Shown: piece by piece, positions 24,207 to 32,314 of the stretch | Layout of the letters: the number at the start of each line of letters is the position of its first letter | Position numbering within the stretch: position 1 is the first letter of the stretch | Source: Thermoactinomyces sp. DSM 45891 | GTDB taxonomy: Bacteria; Bacillota; Bacilli; Thermoactinomycetales; Thermoactinomycetaceae | Assembly (NCBI RefSeq): GCF_900119485.1 | Contig: NZ_FPJZ01000007.1 | Coordinates: 1-40,289 of the forward strand | Direction: 5' to 3' | Length of the DNA: 40,289 nucleotides | The notes under the pieces: model-generated | The model's input: only the letters and a program-made list of their open reading frames with translations | The model's database searches: none | What the model was told of the DNA's origin: nothing | Program-made: the position numbers and the translations under genes

Positions 24207-25904
24207 TTAACCTATTTTAATAATTCGAATATTAGCGGGTGTTTTGTTATCGATTTGTGTAGATACTTGGAAAGTGTTACCTGAAGTATTGATTAATTCA
24301 AGTACTCCAGTAGCACCGAGTTGAATGATAGATCCTCCTGATAAAGAATAATTAGGCAAACCAACGAAATTAGGACCCGTTACGGTTATCGCATCCCCTA
24401 CTCTATCATTTGTTAACTCAGCCCCATTTACTCTGAGCCCTATAGCAGAAGCTTGCCCTGCGATAGTTGGTCCTACGACATTTGCATTAAATTCAACTGA
24501 GTACATACCAGCCGCTAAAGTGATACCCGTAGCACCTGCTGTATGTGAGATAAAGGGTGGGGTATTAATGACATTATTGCTAAATGGTATAGCCTGCTTT
24601 CCTACTAAGGTAGTTGTTGTGTTTAGGAAATAATAGCCTGCAGGTAATGAGAGTGGTCCTGTCGGTCCCGTAGCACCTGTAACTCCGTTAGCGCCCGTGG
24701 CGCCCGTCGGCCCTTGAGGTCCCGTGTTTCCTTGAGGTCCAGAAGCCCCGTCTGCGCCATCTGCGCCCGTTGGTCCTTGAGGTCCCGTGTCTCCTTGAGG
24801 TCCAGAAGCCCCGTCTGCGCCATCTGCGCCCGTTGGTCCTTGAGGCCCCGTGTCTCCTTGAGGTCCAGAAGCCCCGTCTGCGCCATCTGCGCCCGTTGGT
24901 CCTTGAGGCCCCGTGTCTCCTTGAGGTCCAGAAGCCCCGTCTGCGCCATCTGCGCCCGTTGGTCCTTGAGGCCCCGTTGGTCCTTGAGGTCCATCCGCTC
25001 CATCCGCTCCATCTGCGCCCGTCGGCCCTTGAGGCCCCGTGTCTCCTTGAGGTCCAGAAGCCCCGTCTGCGCCATCTGCGCCCGTTGGTCCTTGAGGTCC
25101 CGTGTCTCCTTGAGGTCCAGAAGCCCCGTCTGCGCCATCCGCGCCCGTCGGTCCTTGAGGCCCAGTAGCTCCAGTAACTCCGTTAGCGCCTGTAGGTACT
25201 TCTAGCTTCACGATGGCAGAACCAGGTGTTACCGTGATTTCTAACGTATCAGATAGAAAGTTGAGTGTATCTCCAAAACTGAGTGGAACCGTACCGTCCG
25301 CGCCTGAGTTTCCTTGAACCAAAAATAAGAAATCACCTGTAACAAAAGTTCCCGTAGGCCCTTGAGGCCCTGTCGGCCCTTGAGGTCCCGTCGCACCCTG
25401 AGGCCCGGTAGAACCTTGAGGCCCAGTAGAGCCTTGGGGTCCAGTGTTTCCTTGGGGACCCGAAGCCCCCGTGCCCCCTGTAGCTCCAATCGCCCCTGTC
25501 GGCCCTGCTGGTCCTTGAGGCCCGGTAGCCCCTGCAGGTCCAGGAGGCCCTCCTGATGGCCCTGTAGGTCCAGTGGCACCTGCCGACCCGGTAGGTCCCC
25601 TTGTCACGTCTGTGTTTAACACATTTTCTAGCTTCTCATTTAGGATCCATTCTTTCTTCCCGATTACATTAATCGTATCACGAACACTATTATTGATCGT
25701 AAGTAGATCGCTAATGGAGGGTTGGAAGGATGTTGAGACTCCGGGGAGCGTTCCGAGAACGTATTGGAGCTTTTCACCCTCGGCATTAATAATATGACTC
25801 AGACCTAGCTCTTCTAAGGCAATGGATGATAATAGAAGATTTACTGCATCTTCTCTTGTAATAGAAATATTAGGTGAAATATTAGGTATATTTGCTTGGG
25901 ACAT
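24207..25904 (-). CDS. Collagen-like spore-surface protein with BclA/C1q-TNF-like head
   Basis: A 565-residue protein built of modules. Residues 1-102 form a helical N-terminal domain (ALEELGLSHIINAEGEKLQ) shared with the collagen genes at 34.6-40 kb. A first Gly-X-Y stretch covers 103-186, with a one-residue break near 118-121. A small beta domain covers 187-238, and a second Gly-X-Y stretch covers 239-417, made largely of a 21-residue repeat. The last ~148 residues are a beta-sandwich head like that of BclA (AGMYSVEFNANV, IGLRVNG, ending NIRIIKIG). Such proteins form trimeric hairs on spores. There is no signal peptide, as expected for mother-cell synthesis. AAGGAGG lies 7 nt before the ATG. 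No convincing sigma-K promoter was found for this copy. Confidence 0.88.
   Translation of the reverse strand: MSQANIPNISPNISITREDAVNLLLSSIALEELGLSHIINAEGEKLQYVLGTLPGVSTSFQPSISDLLTINNSVRDTINVIGKKEWILNEKLENVLNTDVTRGPTGSAGATGPTGPSGGPPGPAGATGPQGPAGPTGAIGATGGTGASGPQGNTGPQGSTGPQGSTGPQGATGPQGPTGPQGPTGTFVTGDFLFLVQGNSGADGTVPLSFGDTLNFLSDTLEITVTPGSAIVKLEVPTGANGVTGATGPQGPTGADGADGASGPQGDTGPQGPTGADGADGASGPQGDTGPQGPTGADGADGADGPQGPTGPQGPTGADGADGASGPQGDTGPQGPTGADGADGASGPQGDTGPQGPTGADGADGASGPQGDTGPQGPTGADGADGASGPQGNTGPQGPTGATGANGVTGATGPTGPLSLPAGYYFLNTTTTLVGKQAIPFSNNVINTPPFISHTAGATGITLAAGMYSVEFNANVVGPTIAGQASAIGLRVNGAELTNDRVGDAITVTGPNFVGLPNYSLSGGSIIQLGATGVLELINTSGNTFQVSTQIDNKTPANIRIIKIG
24714..25154. repeat. Seven tandem 63-bp repeats in the collagen region
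   Basis: Seven units of 21 codons (GPTGADGADGA plus a GPQG(D/N/P)TGPQ end) follow each other in frame, several almost identical in DNA. Unit number could change by slippage or recombination without breaking the frame. Confidence 0.85.
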
Positions 25905-26018
25905 GATTGAACCTCCTTAACACATATAGATGTTAGTATTTTCTGTCATTTAATAATTTATTTATGATGCCCTTCGTTTGTGTGCGAAAATAGTGCCCTT
26001 TTCATGGCTCAATGATAA

Positions 26019-26046
26019 GGGTTGCCTATCACATTCCAGGCAACCC
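26019..26046 (-). terminator. Terminator of pncB
   Basis: GGGTTGCCT (26019-26027) pairs perfectly with AGGCAACCC (26038-26046). On the minus strand it is followed by TTATCATT. It lies 37 bp past the pncB stop codon. Confidence 0.6.
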
Positions 26047-26082
26047 GCTACAATCAAATTGTATCTGTAAATATGCCTTACT

Positions 26083-27558
26083 TTAGTTGTTATTGATCCG
26101 AAGATCTTGTACCTGCTCTTGGATGTCATCCAGCAATTGTTTCTTCGTTTCCCAAAGTGTATTAGAGAGGTTTACAGCATACTCTTCTGGATTTAAGATG
26201 CGAAGATATTCTTCCCAAAACTGATCCATCTGTTGTTGATGAAATTGACGGATATCATCCAGTTTTGGTAGTGAGTATACAAGATTTCCCTCTTGAAAAA
26301 TAGGTGCATGGAGCGGTTCTATTCGATAATTTCGGATTGTTTTCTTCTTAAATGAGTGGACTGGGTGGATTAACAAGAGCGGTTCGGCGGGATTTAGCTC
26401 CTCGTTTACTTCCATGATGTAGTCTGCCTGCGCTTTATTTGTTTTTAAATCGATGATTCGGACGATTTTTTTTCGGCCGGGAGTCGATACTTTGATTGGA
26501 TTGGATGAAATTTTAAGCGTAGGCGTCCACTGTTGTTTTTCCAATCGGGAGACCATCTTATACACACAACCGAGAGATGGCTGATCATGAGCGGTGATGA
26601 GCTTGGTTCCAACACCCCAACTGTCGATTCGGGCACCTTGGGCCTTTAAATTTAGAATGGTTTGCTCGTCTAAATCATTAGAGGCCACTATCTTCGTGTT
26701 GGTTAATCCAGCTTCGTCTAGCATTATGCGAGCTTGTTTGGAGAGATACGCTAAGTCTCCGCTATCCAATCGAATTCCTTTTAATGTATATCCTTTCTCT
26801 CTCAACTCCAGTCCGACTTGAATTGCGTGAGGGACTCCACTCTTCAGGGTGTCATAAGTATCAACTAATAGAACAGCTTGGTCGGGAAATGCATCTGCAT
26901 AGGCACGAAACGCTTCTAATTCACTAGAGAAATCTTGTACCCAAGCATGAGCGTGTGTACCGCTAGTTGGGATGCCAAACGTTTTCCCTGCCAGTACATT
27001 AGAAGTGGCGTTAAAGCCAGAAATATAGGCGGCTCGTGCTCCCCAGACTGCGGCATCTGCTTCTTGAGCGCGACGGGTTCCAAATTCCATCAATGTATCT
27101 TGTTCTCCAACGATATGGCGAATACGAGCTGCTTTTGTGGCTACTAACGTTTGAAAGCCCGTAAAGTTTAGTAAAGCCGTCTCGATGAGATGAAGCTCGT
27201 TTACATTTCCCTCCAGACGCATGATCGGTTCGTTGGGGAAGATGAGAGAGCCTTCACGAAATGCATACAAGTCTCCTGTAAAGCGAAATTGGCGGAGATA
27301 TTCTAAAAATGGGGCATTATAGGATGGAGATAAGGATTGTATGTAGGAAAGGTCTTCTTCGGTGAATTGGACATTTTGTAAGTACGTAATAGCCCGCTCT
27401 AACCCTGCAAAAACGGCATATCCATTGCCGAAGGGAAGGGTGCGGAAGTAAAGATCAAATGCACGTCTTTTGGTATGGTTTCCGTGTTTCCAATGGGCAA
27501 ACATCATCGTAATTTGGTACTGATCTGTGTGCAAGGCCGAAGCAAAATTGTGTTTCAT
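26083..27558 (-). CDS. pncB: Nicotinate phosphoribosyltransferase
   Basis: The enzyme joins nicotinate to PRPP to give nicotinate mononucleotide in NAD salvage. The 491-residue protein has the family start LHTDQYQITMMFAHW (about 9-23), the central EFGTRRAQEADAA (about 157-170) and the PRPP/phosphate region IRLDSGDLAYLS with VASNDLDE. SWGVGTKLITAHDQP lies further on, at about 315-330. The length is normal for the Firmicute type. GAGGAGCG precedes the ATG. It is divergent from the DUF72 gene with 73 bp between. Confidence 0.95.
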   Translation of the reverse strand: MKHNFASALHTDQYQITMMFAHWKHGNHTKRRAFDLYFRTLPFGNGYAVFAGLERAITYLQNVQFTEEDLSYIQSLSPSYNAPFLEYLRQFRFTGDLYAFREGSLIFPNEPIMRLEGNVNELHLIETALLNFTGFQTLVATKAARIRHIVGEQDTLMEFGTRRAQEADAAVWGARAAYISGFNATSNVLAGKTFGIPTSGTHAHAWVQDFSSELEAFRAYADAFPDQAVLLVDTYDTLKSGVPHAIQVGLELREKGYTLKGIRLDSGDLAYLSKQARIMLDEAGLTNTKIVASNDLDEQTILNLKAQGARIDSWGVGTKLITAHDQPSLGCVYKMVSRLEKQQWTPTLKISSNPIKVSTPGRKKIVRIIDLKTNKAQADYIMEVNEELNPAEPLLLIHPVHSFKKKTIRNYRIEPLHAPIFQEGNLVYSLPKLDDIRQFHQQQMDQFWEEYLRILNPEEYAVNLSNTLWETKKQLLDDIQEQVQDLRINNN

Positions 27559-27631
27559 GCTGTTCTCGCTCCTCTATATGGCTGTATTTACTATGCTACA
27601 ATAAGAACATACATAGATAGAAGTGGGGCAT

Positions 27632-28504
27632 ATGAATCGAATGAACCAAGTCCAAATAGGGGTTTGTGGGTGGGGAGACCATGTTTTTAGTACGCAAGCG
27701 TCAAAAACAAAAAATAAATTAGTGGACTATACAAGTCACTTTCCTATTGTGGAGTTAGATAGTACTTTTCACGCGATTGCGGATGTAGACCGCATAGTGA
27801 AATGGGTAGAGCAGACGCCGGAGACGTTTCGCTTTCTAGTAAAGCCATATCGAGAGCTTACGGGCCATGGACGGCCCAGTCATTTTCCTGAGAGGCCATG
27901 GGAAGAGATTGTGAAGGCAGTAAAAGAATCTTTTGAACCTATGCGGTTAGCAGGGAAATGTGAATTGATGCTGTTTCAATTTCCTCCTTGGTATGATTGT
28001 TCACAAAAGCATGTTCGATATATACGCAAAGTAAAAGAAGCATTTTCTGAATATCGTTTAGCCATCGAGTTTCGCAACCAGAGCTGGTTTAGCGAATCAA
28101 TGCTTGATCACACCCTGCGGTTCTTAACAGATGAGAAACTGGTTCATGTTGTATGTGATGAACCTCAGGCTGGGATTCACTCTGTTCCGATCGTGGTGGC
28201 ATCTACTCATCCTACATATAGTGTGGTGAGATTCCACGGACGGAATAAGGTTGGCTGGGATCAGCCGGGAAATCCGAACTGGCGTGACATTCGTTATGCC
28301 TACGACTACTCAGATAAAGAGATTTCAGAGTGGGTTCCTCGAATACAAAGTTTAGCAACAAGTAGTCAAGAAGTATATGTATTATTTAATAATAATTCAC
28401 AAGGACATGCTGTCAAAAGTGCGAGGAAAATGATGAAACAGTTAGGCATTTCCTATGAAGGGCTTGCGCCGAGGCAATTAAGTTTACTGGACTGGATGGA
28501 GTAA
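27632..28504 (+). CDS. DUF72 family protein (YunF/YecE-like)
   Basis: A 290-residue protein of the DUF72 family, a TIM-barrel-like fold of unknown activity. Typical segments are GVCGWGDHVF near the N terminus, ELDSTFHAI (about 37-45), FLVKPYRELTGHGR (about 66-79), LMLFQFPPWYD (about 113-123), LAIEFRNQSW and VRFHGRN. Possible starts are GTG 27623, ATG 27632 and ATG 27641; ATG 27632 is chosen as closest in frame after GTGGGG, with low certainty. It opens a row of plus-strand genes in the same set as B. subtilis yunF, yunE, yunD and yunC, here in reverse order. An extended -10 (TGCTACAAT near 27594-27602) lies upstream. Confidence 0.85.
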   Translation: MNRMNQVQIGVCGWGDHVFSTQASKTKNKLVDYTSHFPIVELDSTFHAIADVDRIVKWVEQTPETFRFLVKPYRELTGHGRPSHFPERPWEEIVKAVKESFEPMRLAGKCELMLFQFPPWYDCSQKHVRYIRKVKEAFSEYRLAIEFRNQSWFSESMLDHTLRFLTDEKLVHVVCDEPQAGIHSVPIVVASTHPTYSVVRFHGRNKVGWDQPGNPNWRDIRYAYDYSDKEISEWVPRIQSLATSSQEVYVLFNNNSQGHAVKSARKMMKQLGISYEGLAPRQLSLLDWME

Positions 28505-28508
28505 TCAC

Positions 28509-29339
28509 ATGGATGATATTTTAATGTGGGGATCATTATTATTAGTTGGTTATGCAGCAGGCACAATTGGAAGTATTGTAGGACTTGGCGGAGGGATTAT
28601 TATTGTTCCAGCGCTGTTATATTTAGCACATTTTTTTCCACCTTTTCGTATGATTAGTCCGCCGATAGCTGTGGGAACGTCTTTATTTTTAATTGTGATT
28701 ACTTCCCTCGCTTCGACACTGAGCTTTCACAAACAAAAGCGAATTGATTTTACGAGCGGATGGCTATTTTTTTTCGGATGTGGACCAGGTGCGATGATAG
28801 GTGCATACTTATCGCGTTATCTACAATCTAACCTTTTTCTTATGGGTTTTGGTATCTTTATGCTGGTGATCTCTTTTGTTCTCATGATAAAAGACCGAAT
28901 TGGATGGATGAGATATACAGGGTCTCAGGTTAGAACCCATACGGACTCAGATGGACATACATGGACATACGGATATAATCGATGGCTGGTATTAGGGATG
29001 TCCTTTCCCATCGGAATTCTGTCAGGACTTCTCGGGATTGGTGGTGGAGCCTTGATGGTTCCGATCATGCTCATCGTGTTTCGGTTCCCTCCGCATGTAG
29101 CTACAGCTACCTCGATGTTTGCTATTTTTTTATCGTCTATTCTGGGTAGTGGTATTCACGCTTTTCACGCACATATTCATTGGATGGCGGTCTTGCTATT
29201 AGCACCTGGTGCTTGGCTGGGAGGGAAAACAGGAGCTTGGATTTCATCTCGTCTGGAGAGTAAATACCTGCTACGGGCTTTTGAAACGTTACTAGTGATT
29301 ATTGCGATAAAGATGATCTATGACGGATTGACCTTGTGA
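28509..29339 (+). CDS. TSUP (TauE/SafE) family permease, YunE-like
   Basis: A 276-residue membrane protein with about eight segments in two halves. Each half begins with a glycine-rich family motif: GTIGSIVGLGGGIIIVPALL (about 18-37) and GILSGLLGIGGGALMVPIML (about 162-181). Relatives export sulfite, sulfoacetate or other anions; the substrate here is not known. A hydrophilic loop (about 130-160) separates the halves. It starts 5 bp after the DUF72 stop codon, with GGATGGAG as RBS inside the end of that gene. Confidence 0.88.
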   Translation: MDDILMWGSLLLVGYAAGTIGSIVGLGGGIIIVPALLYLAHFFPPFRMISPPIAVGTSLFLIVITSLASTLSFHKQKRIDFTSGWLFFFGCGPGAMIGAYLSRYLQSNLFLMGFGIFMLVISFVLMIKDRIGWMRYTGSQVRTHTDSDGHTWTYGYNRWLVLGMSFPIGILSGLLGIGGGALMVPIMLIVFRFPPHVATATSMFAIFLSSILGSGIHAFHAHIHWMAVLLLAPGAWLGGKTGAWISSRLESKYLLRAFETLLVIIAIKMIYDGLTL

Positions 29340-29352
29340 GGAGGACCTTTAT

Positions 29353-30825
29353 ATGAGGCATGTAATTCGTCTTTACCATACAAATGATCTACATAGCCAT
29401 ATGGAGGAAATGGAGAGAATTCATAGCTTTGTGGTTCGAAAAAGAGAGGAAGCGGAGCTAAGAGATGAGTCGTTTCTTCTTGTTGATTTGGGCGATCATG
29501 CCGATCGGTTTCGTATGGAGACGGAAGGCACTATGGGGATAGCGAATCGTAAGATCCTAGATTATACGGGCTATGATATCGTAACGTTAGGAAATAATGA
29601 GTTGTTAACAATTTCGGATATAGATCTGGCTAAGATGTATCATCAGTCTCCTTTTTCAGTGGTTAGTAGTAATGTTCGTCAGAAGGAAGATTTAGGGTTG
29701 CCAGTTTGGCTCAGAGCTTGGGAAATTAAAGAAGTAAGAGGAGTTCGCATCGCATTTTTAGGGGCTACTATACCATACCCATTGGTTTATGAGTTGTTAG
29801 GTTGGGATGTAGAAGATCCGATGGTTTGTATAGCAAGGGATGTAGCGTTATTACGTTCGCAGGTAGATGTTATTGTCGTTCTCTCCCATTTGGGTATTTT
29901 TTGGGATCGTAAGATGGCAACGATGATTCCTGATGTGGACATTATTATAGGGGCTCATACACATCATCTGTTAGCAGAGCCAGAACGTATCGGTACTACG
30001 ATGATTGTAGCGGCAGGGAAGTTTGGAGAGTACGTTGGTGAAGTGCAGATGATAGTGGATTCAGGTACAAACGCTAATCTTTGCTTCGATGCTTGCGTTC
30101 ATAGGATGAAACTAGAAGAGCCTTCTGCTGAGATGGCTCATTTTATCCACGGTTTACGAATAGAGTCGAAACGTTTTATGACGAGACCGATTGCACAGTT
30201 AAAGGAAACCCTTCCCATCTCGTGGAATAAAGAATCCATATTTGCTAATTTGCTTGCCGATGAGCTTCGGACATGGACTGACGCCCCGATTTCTCTGGTC
30301 AATAGCGGGGTATTATTAGGGCCTCTAGTTGAAGGGATCGTTACTTGGGAAAAATTACATAAACTCTGTCCCCATCCGATTAATCCGGTACTAGTCGAGA
30401 TTTCAGGAAGGGCAATTCGAGAGGCATTGGAGCAATCCATGGAACCTTCTTATCAAAATAAAAAAATCCGGGGCTATGGATTTCGTGGGAAGATACTGGG
30501 TTCATTAGCGATATCGGGAATGCAGGTGGTAATGACTCGTACTGTTAGCGGGAAGCATGGTATACAAGCCATCTATGTAGGGAATGAACCGTTAGAAGAT
30601 GAGTATCGATATCAGTTAGCGACGATCGACATGTTTACTTTTGGTTCTGGATATGTCACCTTAAAGGAGAGTGATTTGCTGAGGTACTATGTGCCCGAGT
30701 TCTTACGGGATCTCTTGAAGGATGCAATTCAAGATTCCTCCAAGATTGAGAAAGCAAAAGAGAAGCGTTGGCTTTCGAATGCTTCGTATGAAACAGATTG
30801 TGGGACACTCACAGACATGAGCTAA
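29353..30825 (+). CDS. yunD: 5'-nucleotidase-type metallophosphoesterase, YunD-like
   Basis: A 490-residue protein of the 5'-nucleotidase/UshA family without a signal peptide, so probably cytoplasmic. Metal-binding motifs are YHTNDLHSHM (8-17), LVDLGDHADRF (about 44-54), TLGNNELLT (about 77-85), VVLSHLG and IIGAHTHH. GNNE replaces the usual GNHE; I recall the same in B. subtilis YunD. The C-terminal nucleotidase domain covers about 270-465 (SLVNSGVLLGPL, QLATIDMFTFGSGY). The substrate is unknown; nucleotides or related phosphates are likely. GAGGAGG precedes the ATG, 13 bp after the TSUP gene. Confidence 0.88.
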   Translation: MRHVIRLYHTNDLHSHMEEMERIHSFVVRKREEAELRDESFLLVDLGDHADRFRMETEGTMGIANRKILDYTGYDIVTLGNNELLTISDIDLAKMYHQSPFSVVSSNVRQKEDLGLPVWLRAWEIKEVRGVRIAFLGATIPYPLVYELLGWDVEDPMVCIARDVALLRSQVDVIVVLSHLGIFWDRKMATMIPDVDIIIGAHTHHLLAEPERIGTTMIVAAGKFGEYVGEVQMIVDSGTNANLCFDACVHRMKLEEPSAEMAHFIHGLRIESKRFMTRPIAQLKETLPISWNKESIFANLLADELRTWTDAPISLVNSGVLLGPLVEGIVTWEKLHKLCPHPINPVLVEISGRAIREALEQSMEPSYQNKKIRGYGFRGKILGSLAISGMQVVMTRTVSGKHGIQAIYVGNEPLEDEYRYQLATIDMFTFGSGYVTLKESDLLRYYVPEFLRDLLKDAIQDSSKIEKAKEKRWLSNASYETDCGTLTDMS

Positions 30826-30858
30826 ATAGGATGATTTTGATGAAAAGGAGGACTCCTC

Positions 30859-31119
30859 TTGAGTTTCGTAAATGATATTTATGAACTTTATCGTGATCAA
30901 CTTTGTGATGATGAAGACGATGTGATTACCATCGTCCTAAATCTGTTGGAAGACCAATCACGTGAAAATATGATTCAACTGATTCAAAATATGGGCGATG
31001 AAGAAGTAAATCAGATGATGGGAATTTATCTGGTTGAGATGTTAAAAATGAAGATGGTACAAGATGGAAAAATTTCTCCGTACAAGCCTGCCCCCGTTAT
31101 TCCAACACGTATTCATTAA
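30859..31119 (+). CDS. Small acidic helical protein, possibly DUF6154
   Basis: An 86-residue protein that is acidic and helical (YELYRDQLCDDEDDVITIVLNLLED at the start, GIYLVEMLKMKMVQDGK near the end). It resembles the DUF6154/YugE-like family from memory, not certain. TTG is the start, 7 nt after AAAGGAGG. It lies between the yunD and yunC homologues, where B. subtilis has no gene as I recall. Confidence 0.6.
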   Translation: MSFVNDIYELYRDQLCDDEDDVITIVLNLLEDQSRENMIQLIQNMGDEEVNQMMGIYLVEMLKMKMVQDGKISPYKPAPVIPTRIH

Positions 31120-31205
31120 CTTTTATAGAGAACTTTTATTCATCGGCACTCTTTGGGCTGGATCGACATATAAATAAGATATAGATCCGAAATGGGGTGT
31201 TTGAT

Positions 31206-31508
31206 TTGATTCAAATGAAGCCAATACATATTGGTGAATCAGTCGCGATGGGCATAGAAGTGAAATTACCCAAAACCACCCTTCTGGTCATTACCACAGA
31301 AAAAGGGTATATCATGTGCGGCGCGTTGGATGTAGGCTTATTAAATGAGAGGTTAAGTGATCGTCAAATCATCGCAGCTAGGGCAGTGGGTGTAAAGACA
31401 TTAGAGGAATTGCTGAGTGCACCTCTTGAGTCTGTGACTCACACGGCTGAAGATTACGGAATCATTGCTGGGATGGCGGGAGAAGAAGCCCTTATCCGAA
31501 TGATGTAA
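31206..31508 (+). CDS. yunC: DUF1805 family protein, YunC-like
   Basis: A 100-residue protein of the DUF1805 family. The core GYIMCGALDVGLLNERL followed by AARAVGVKTLEELLSAPLESVT matches B. subtilis YunC almost word for word (from memory). The function is unknown. TTG at 31206 is chosen: GGGGTG lies 6 nt before it and the residues that follow (MIQMKPI) align with MINLTPI of YunC. The GTG at 31197 is part of the RBS. A strong terminator follows. Confidence 0.85.
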   Translation: MIQMKPIHIGESVAMGIEVKLPKTTLLVITTEKGYIMCGALDVGLLNERLSDRQIIAARAVGVKTLEELLSAPLESVTHTAEDYGIIAGMAGEEALIRMM

Positions 31509-31535
31509 ACGAAATAAATTGATGCAGGCATATAG

Positions 31536-31587
31536 AAAAGAGCCTTTTTGAACTGCATGAGTGTGTGTCGTTCAAAAAAGCTCTTTT
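31536..31587 (+). terminator. Terminator of the yun-like cluster
   Basis: An 18-bp stem with one mismatch (31536-31553 with 31570-31587) ends in a T run. The A-rich left arm lets it act for the minus-strand lipoprotein gene as well. Confidence 0.85.
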
Positions 31588-31607
31588 TTGGTTGTGTTAA
31601 TGTACAG

Positions 31608-31994
31608 TTACTCTAACAACTTCTTTAACTCCAGAGACTCTTTATGGGGTAGTAGACCGTATTTTGTATCAAGTGTCACTTCTGCTTCCCAGTTCTCATT
31701 AAACCAAATGTAATATTTCTTCTCTTTAGGTATGTCGTCGCTTTTCTTTTTGGAAAACCAAAGCTGGACATTTTCAGGTTTGGTTCTTGCTGGTGTGGAG
31801 GATTTCCAGTTAATCAAACCAATGTATTGATTGATACGATCGATTTTTTCCTTGTCTGAGATCTGTTTTTTCTCACTCAAGGTGTTGTTCGCTTGTTTTT
31901 CTTGATAAATAACTAGCTCATTTGTGCTATTGCAACCCATGATGATGAAGTATAAAGACATCGCAAGGGATAGAAAGAGCAACCTTTTTTTCAA
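31608..31994 (-). CDS. Small lipoprotein of unknown function
   Basis: The 128-residue product begins MKKRLLFLSLAMSLYFIIMGCNS, a lipoprotein signal with lipobox IMGC (Cys21). The mature part is basic and ends in a region that reads like a small beta domain (KYYIWFNENWEAEVTLDTKYGLLP). TTG at 31994 is preferred, 6 nt after GAGGTGGG; the upstream in-frame ATG at 32039 lacks an RBS and would spoil the signal. I do not recognise the domain. It is likely anchored on the outer face of the membrane. Confidence 0.7.
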   Translation of the reverse strand: MKKRLLFLSLAMSLYFIIMGCNSTNELVIYQEKQANNTLSEKKQISDKEKIDRINQYIGLINWKSSTPARTKPENVQLWFSKKKSDDIPKEKKYYIWFNENWEAEVTLDTKYGLLPHKESLELKKLLE

Positions 31995-32314
31995 TGTAAT
32001 CCCACCTCTATGTACAATTGATAGTATAATTTCCCACAAGCTTCGTTCATATACAATTAAATTGTATTACTATTCATAATTTAGTTTTAATTTGTTTTTA
32101 TCCCTATAAAAGTCAAGGAAAAAGAGTCATTGTATTTCAGGGTCTTTTTAGCATAAATACCAACGGATTTTCATTATTTATTCTATCCTTTTCAATGAAG
32201 CTCTGACCGACTCCGTATAAATAAAAAGAAAATTGTATTTTTTAAAAATATTAGAAGGATAAAATCCTTTAAGCATCGAATATTTAGATTACAAAAAATT
32301 AAGGGGTGATTCAT
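31995..32314. other. 320-bp AT-rich intergenic region between divergent genes
   Basis: It separates the lipoprotein and protease genes. Near the protease it holds a small dyad, AAGGAT-AAA-ATCCTT (32255-32269), and the AAGGGGTG RBS at 32301-32308. No reading frame worth calling was seen, and no promoter with good spacing. Confidence 0.55.

Noticed and set aside
24714..25154. Regular repeats resembling a CRISPR array
   Set aside because: Units are 63 bp, directly contiguous without unique spacers, multiples of three and in frame with a collagen coding region.
24714..25205. Long Arg/Ser-rich plus-strand reading frames opposite the collagen repeats
   Set aside because: They arise from the complement of the Gly-X-Y codons (RSRSPVCAICAR repeats) and have no RBS; the minus-strand frame explains the region.
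30839..30862. GAGG-ACT-CCTC over the RBS of the small acidic protein as an RNA switch
   Set aside because: The stem is only 4 bp; it is more likely chance than a regulatory hairpin.
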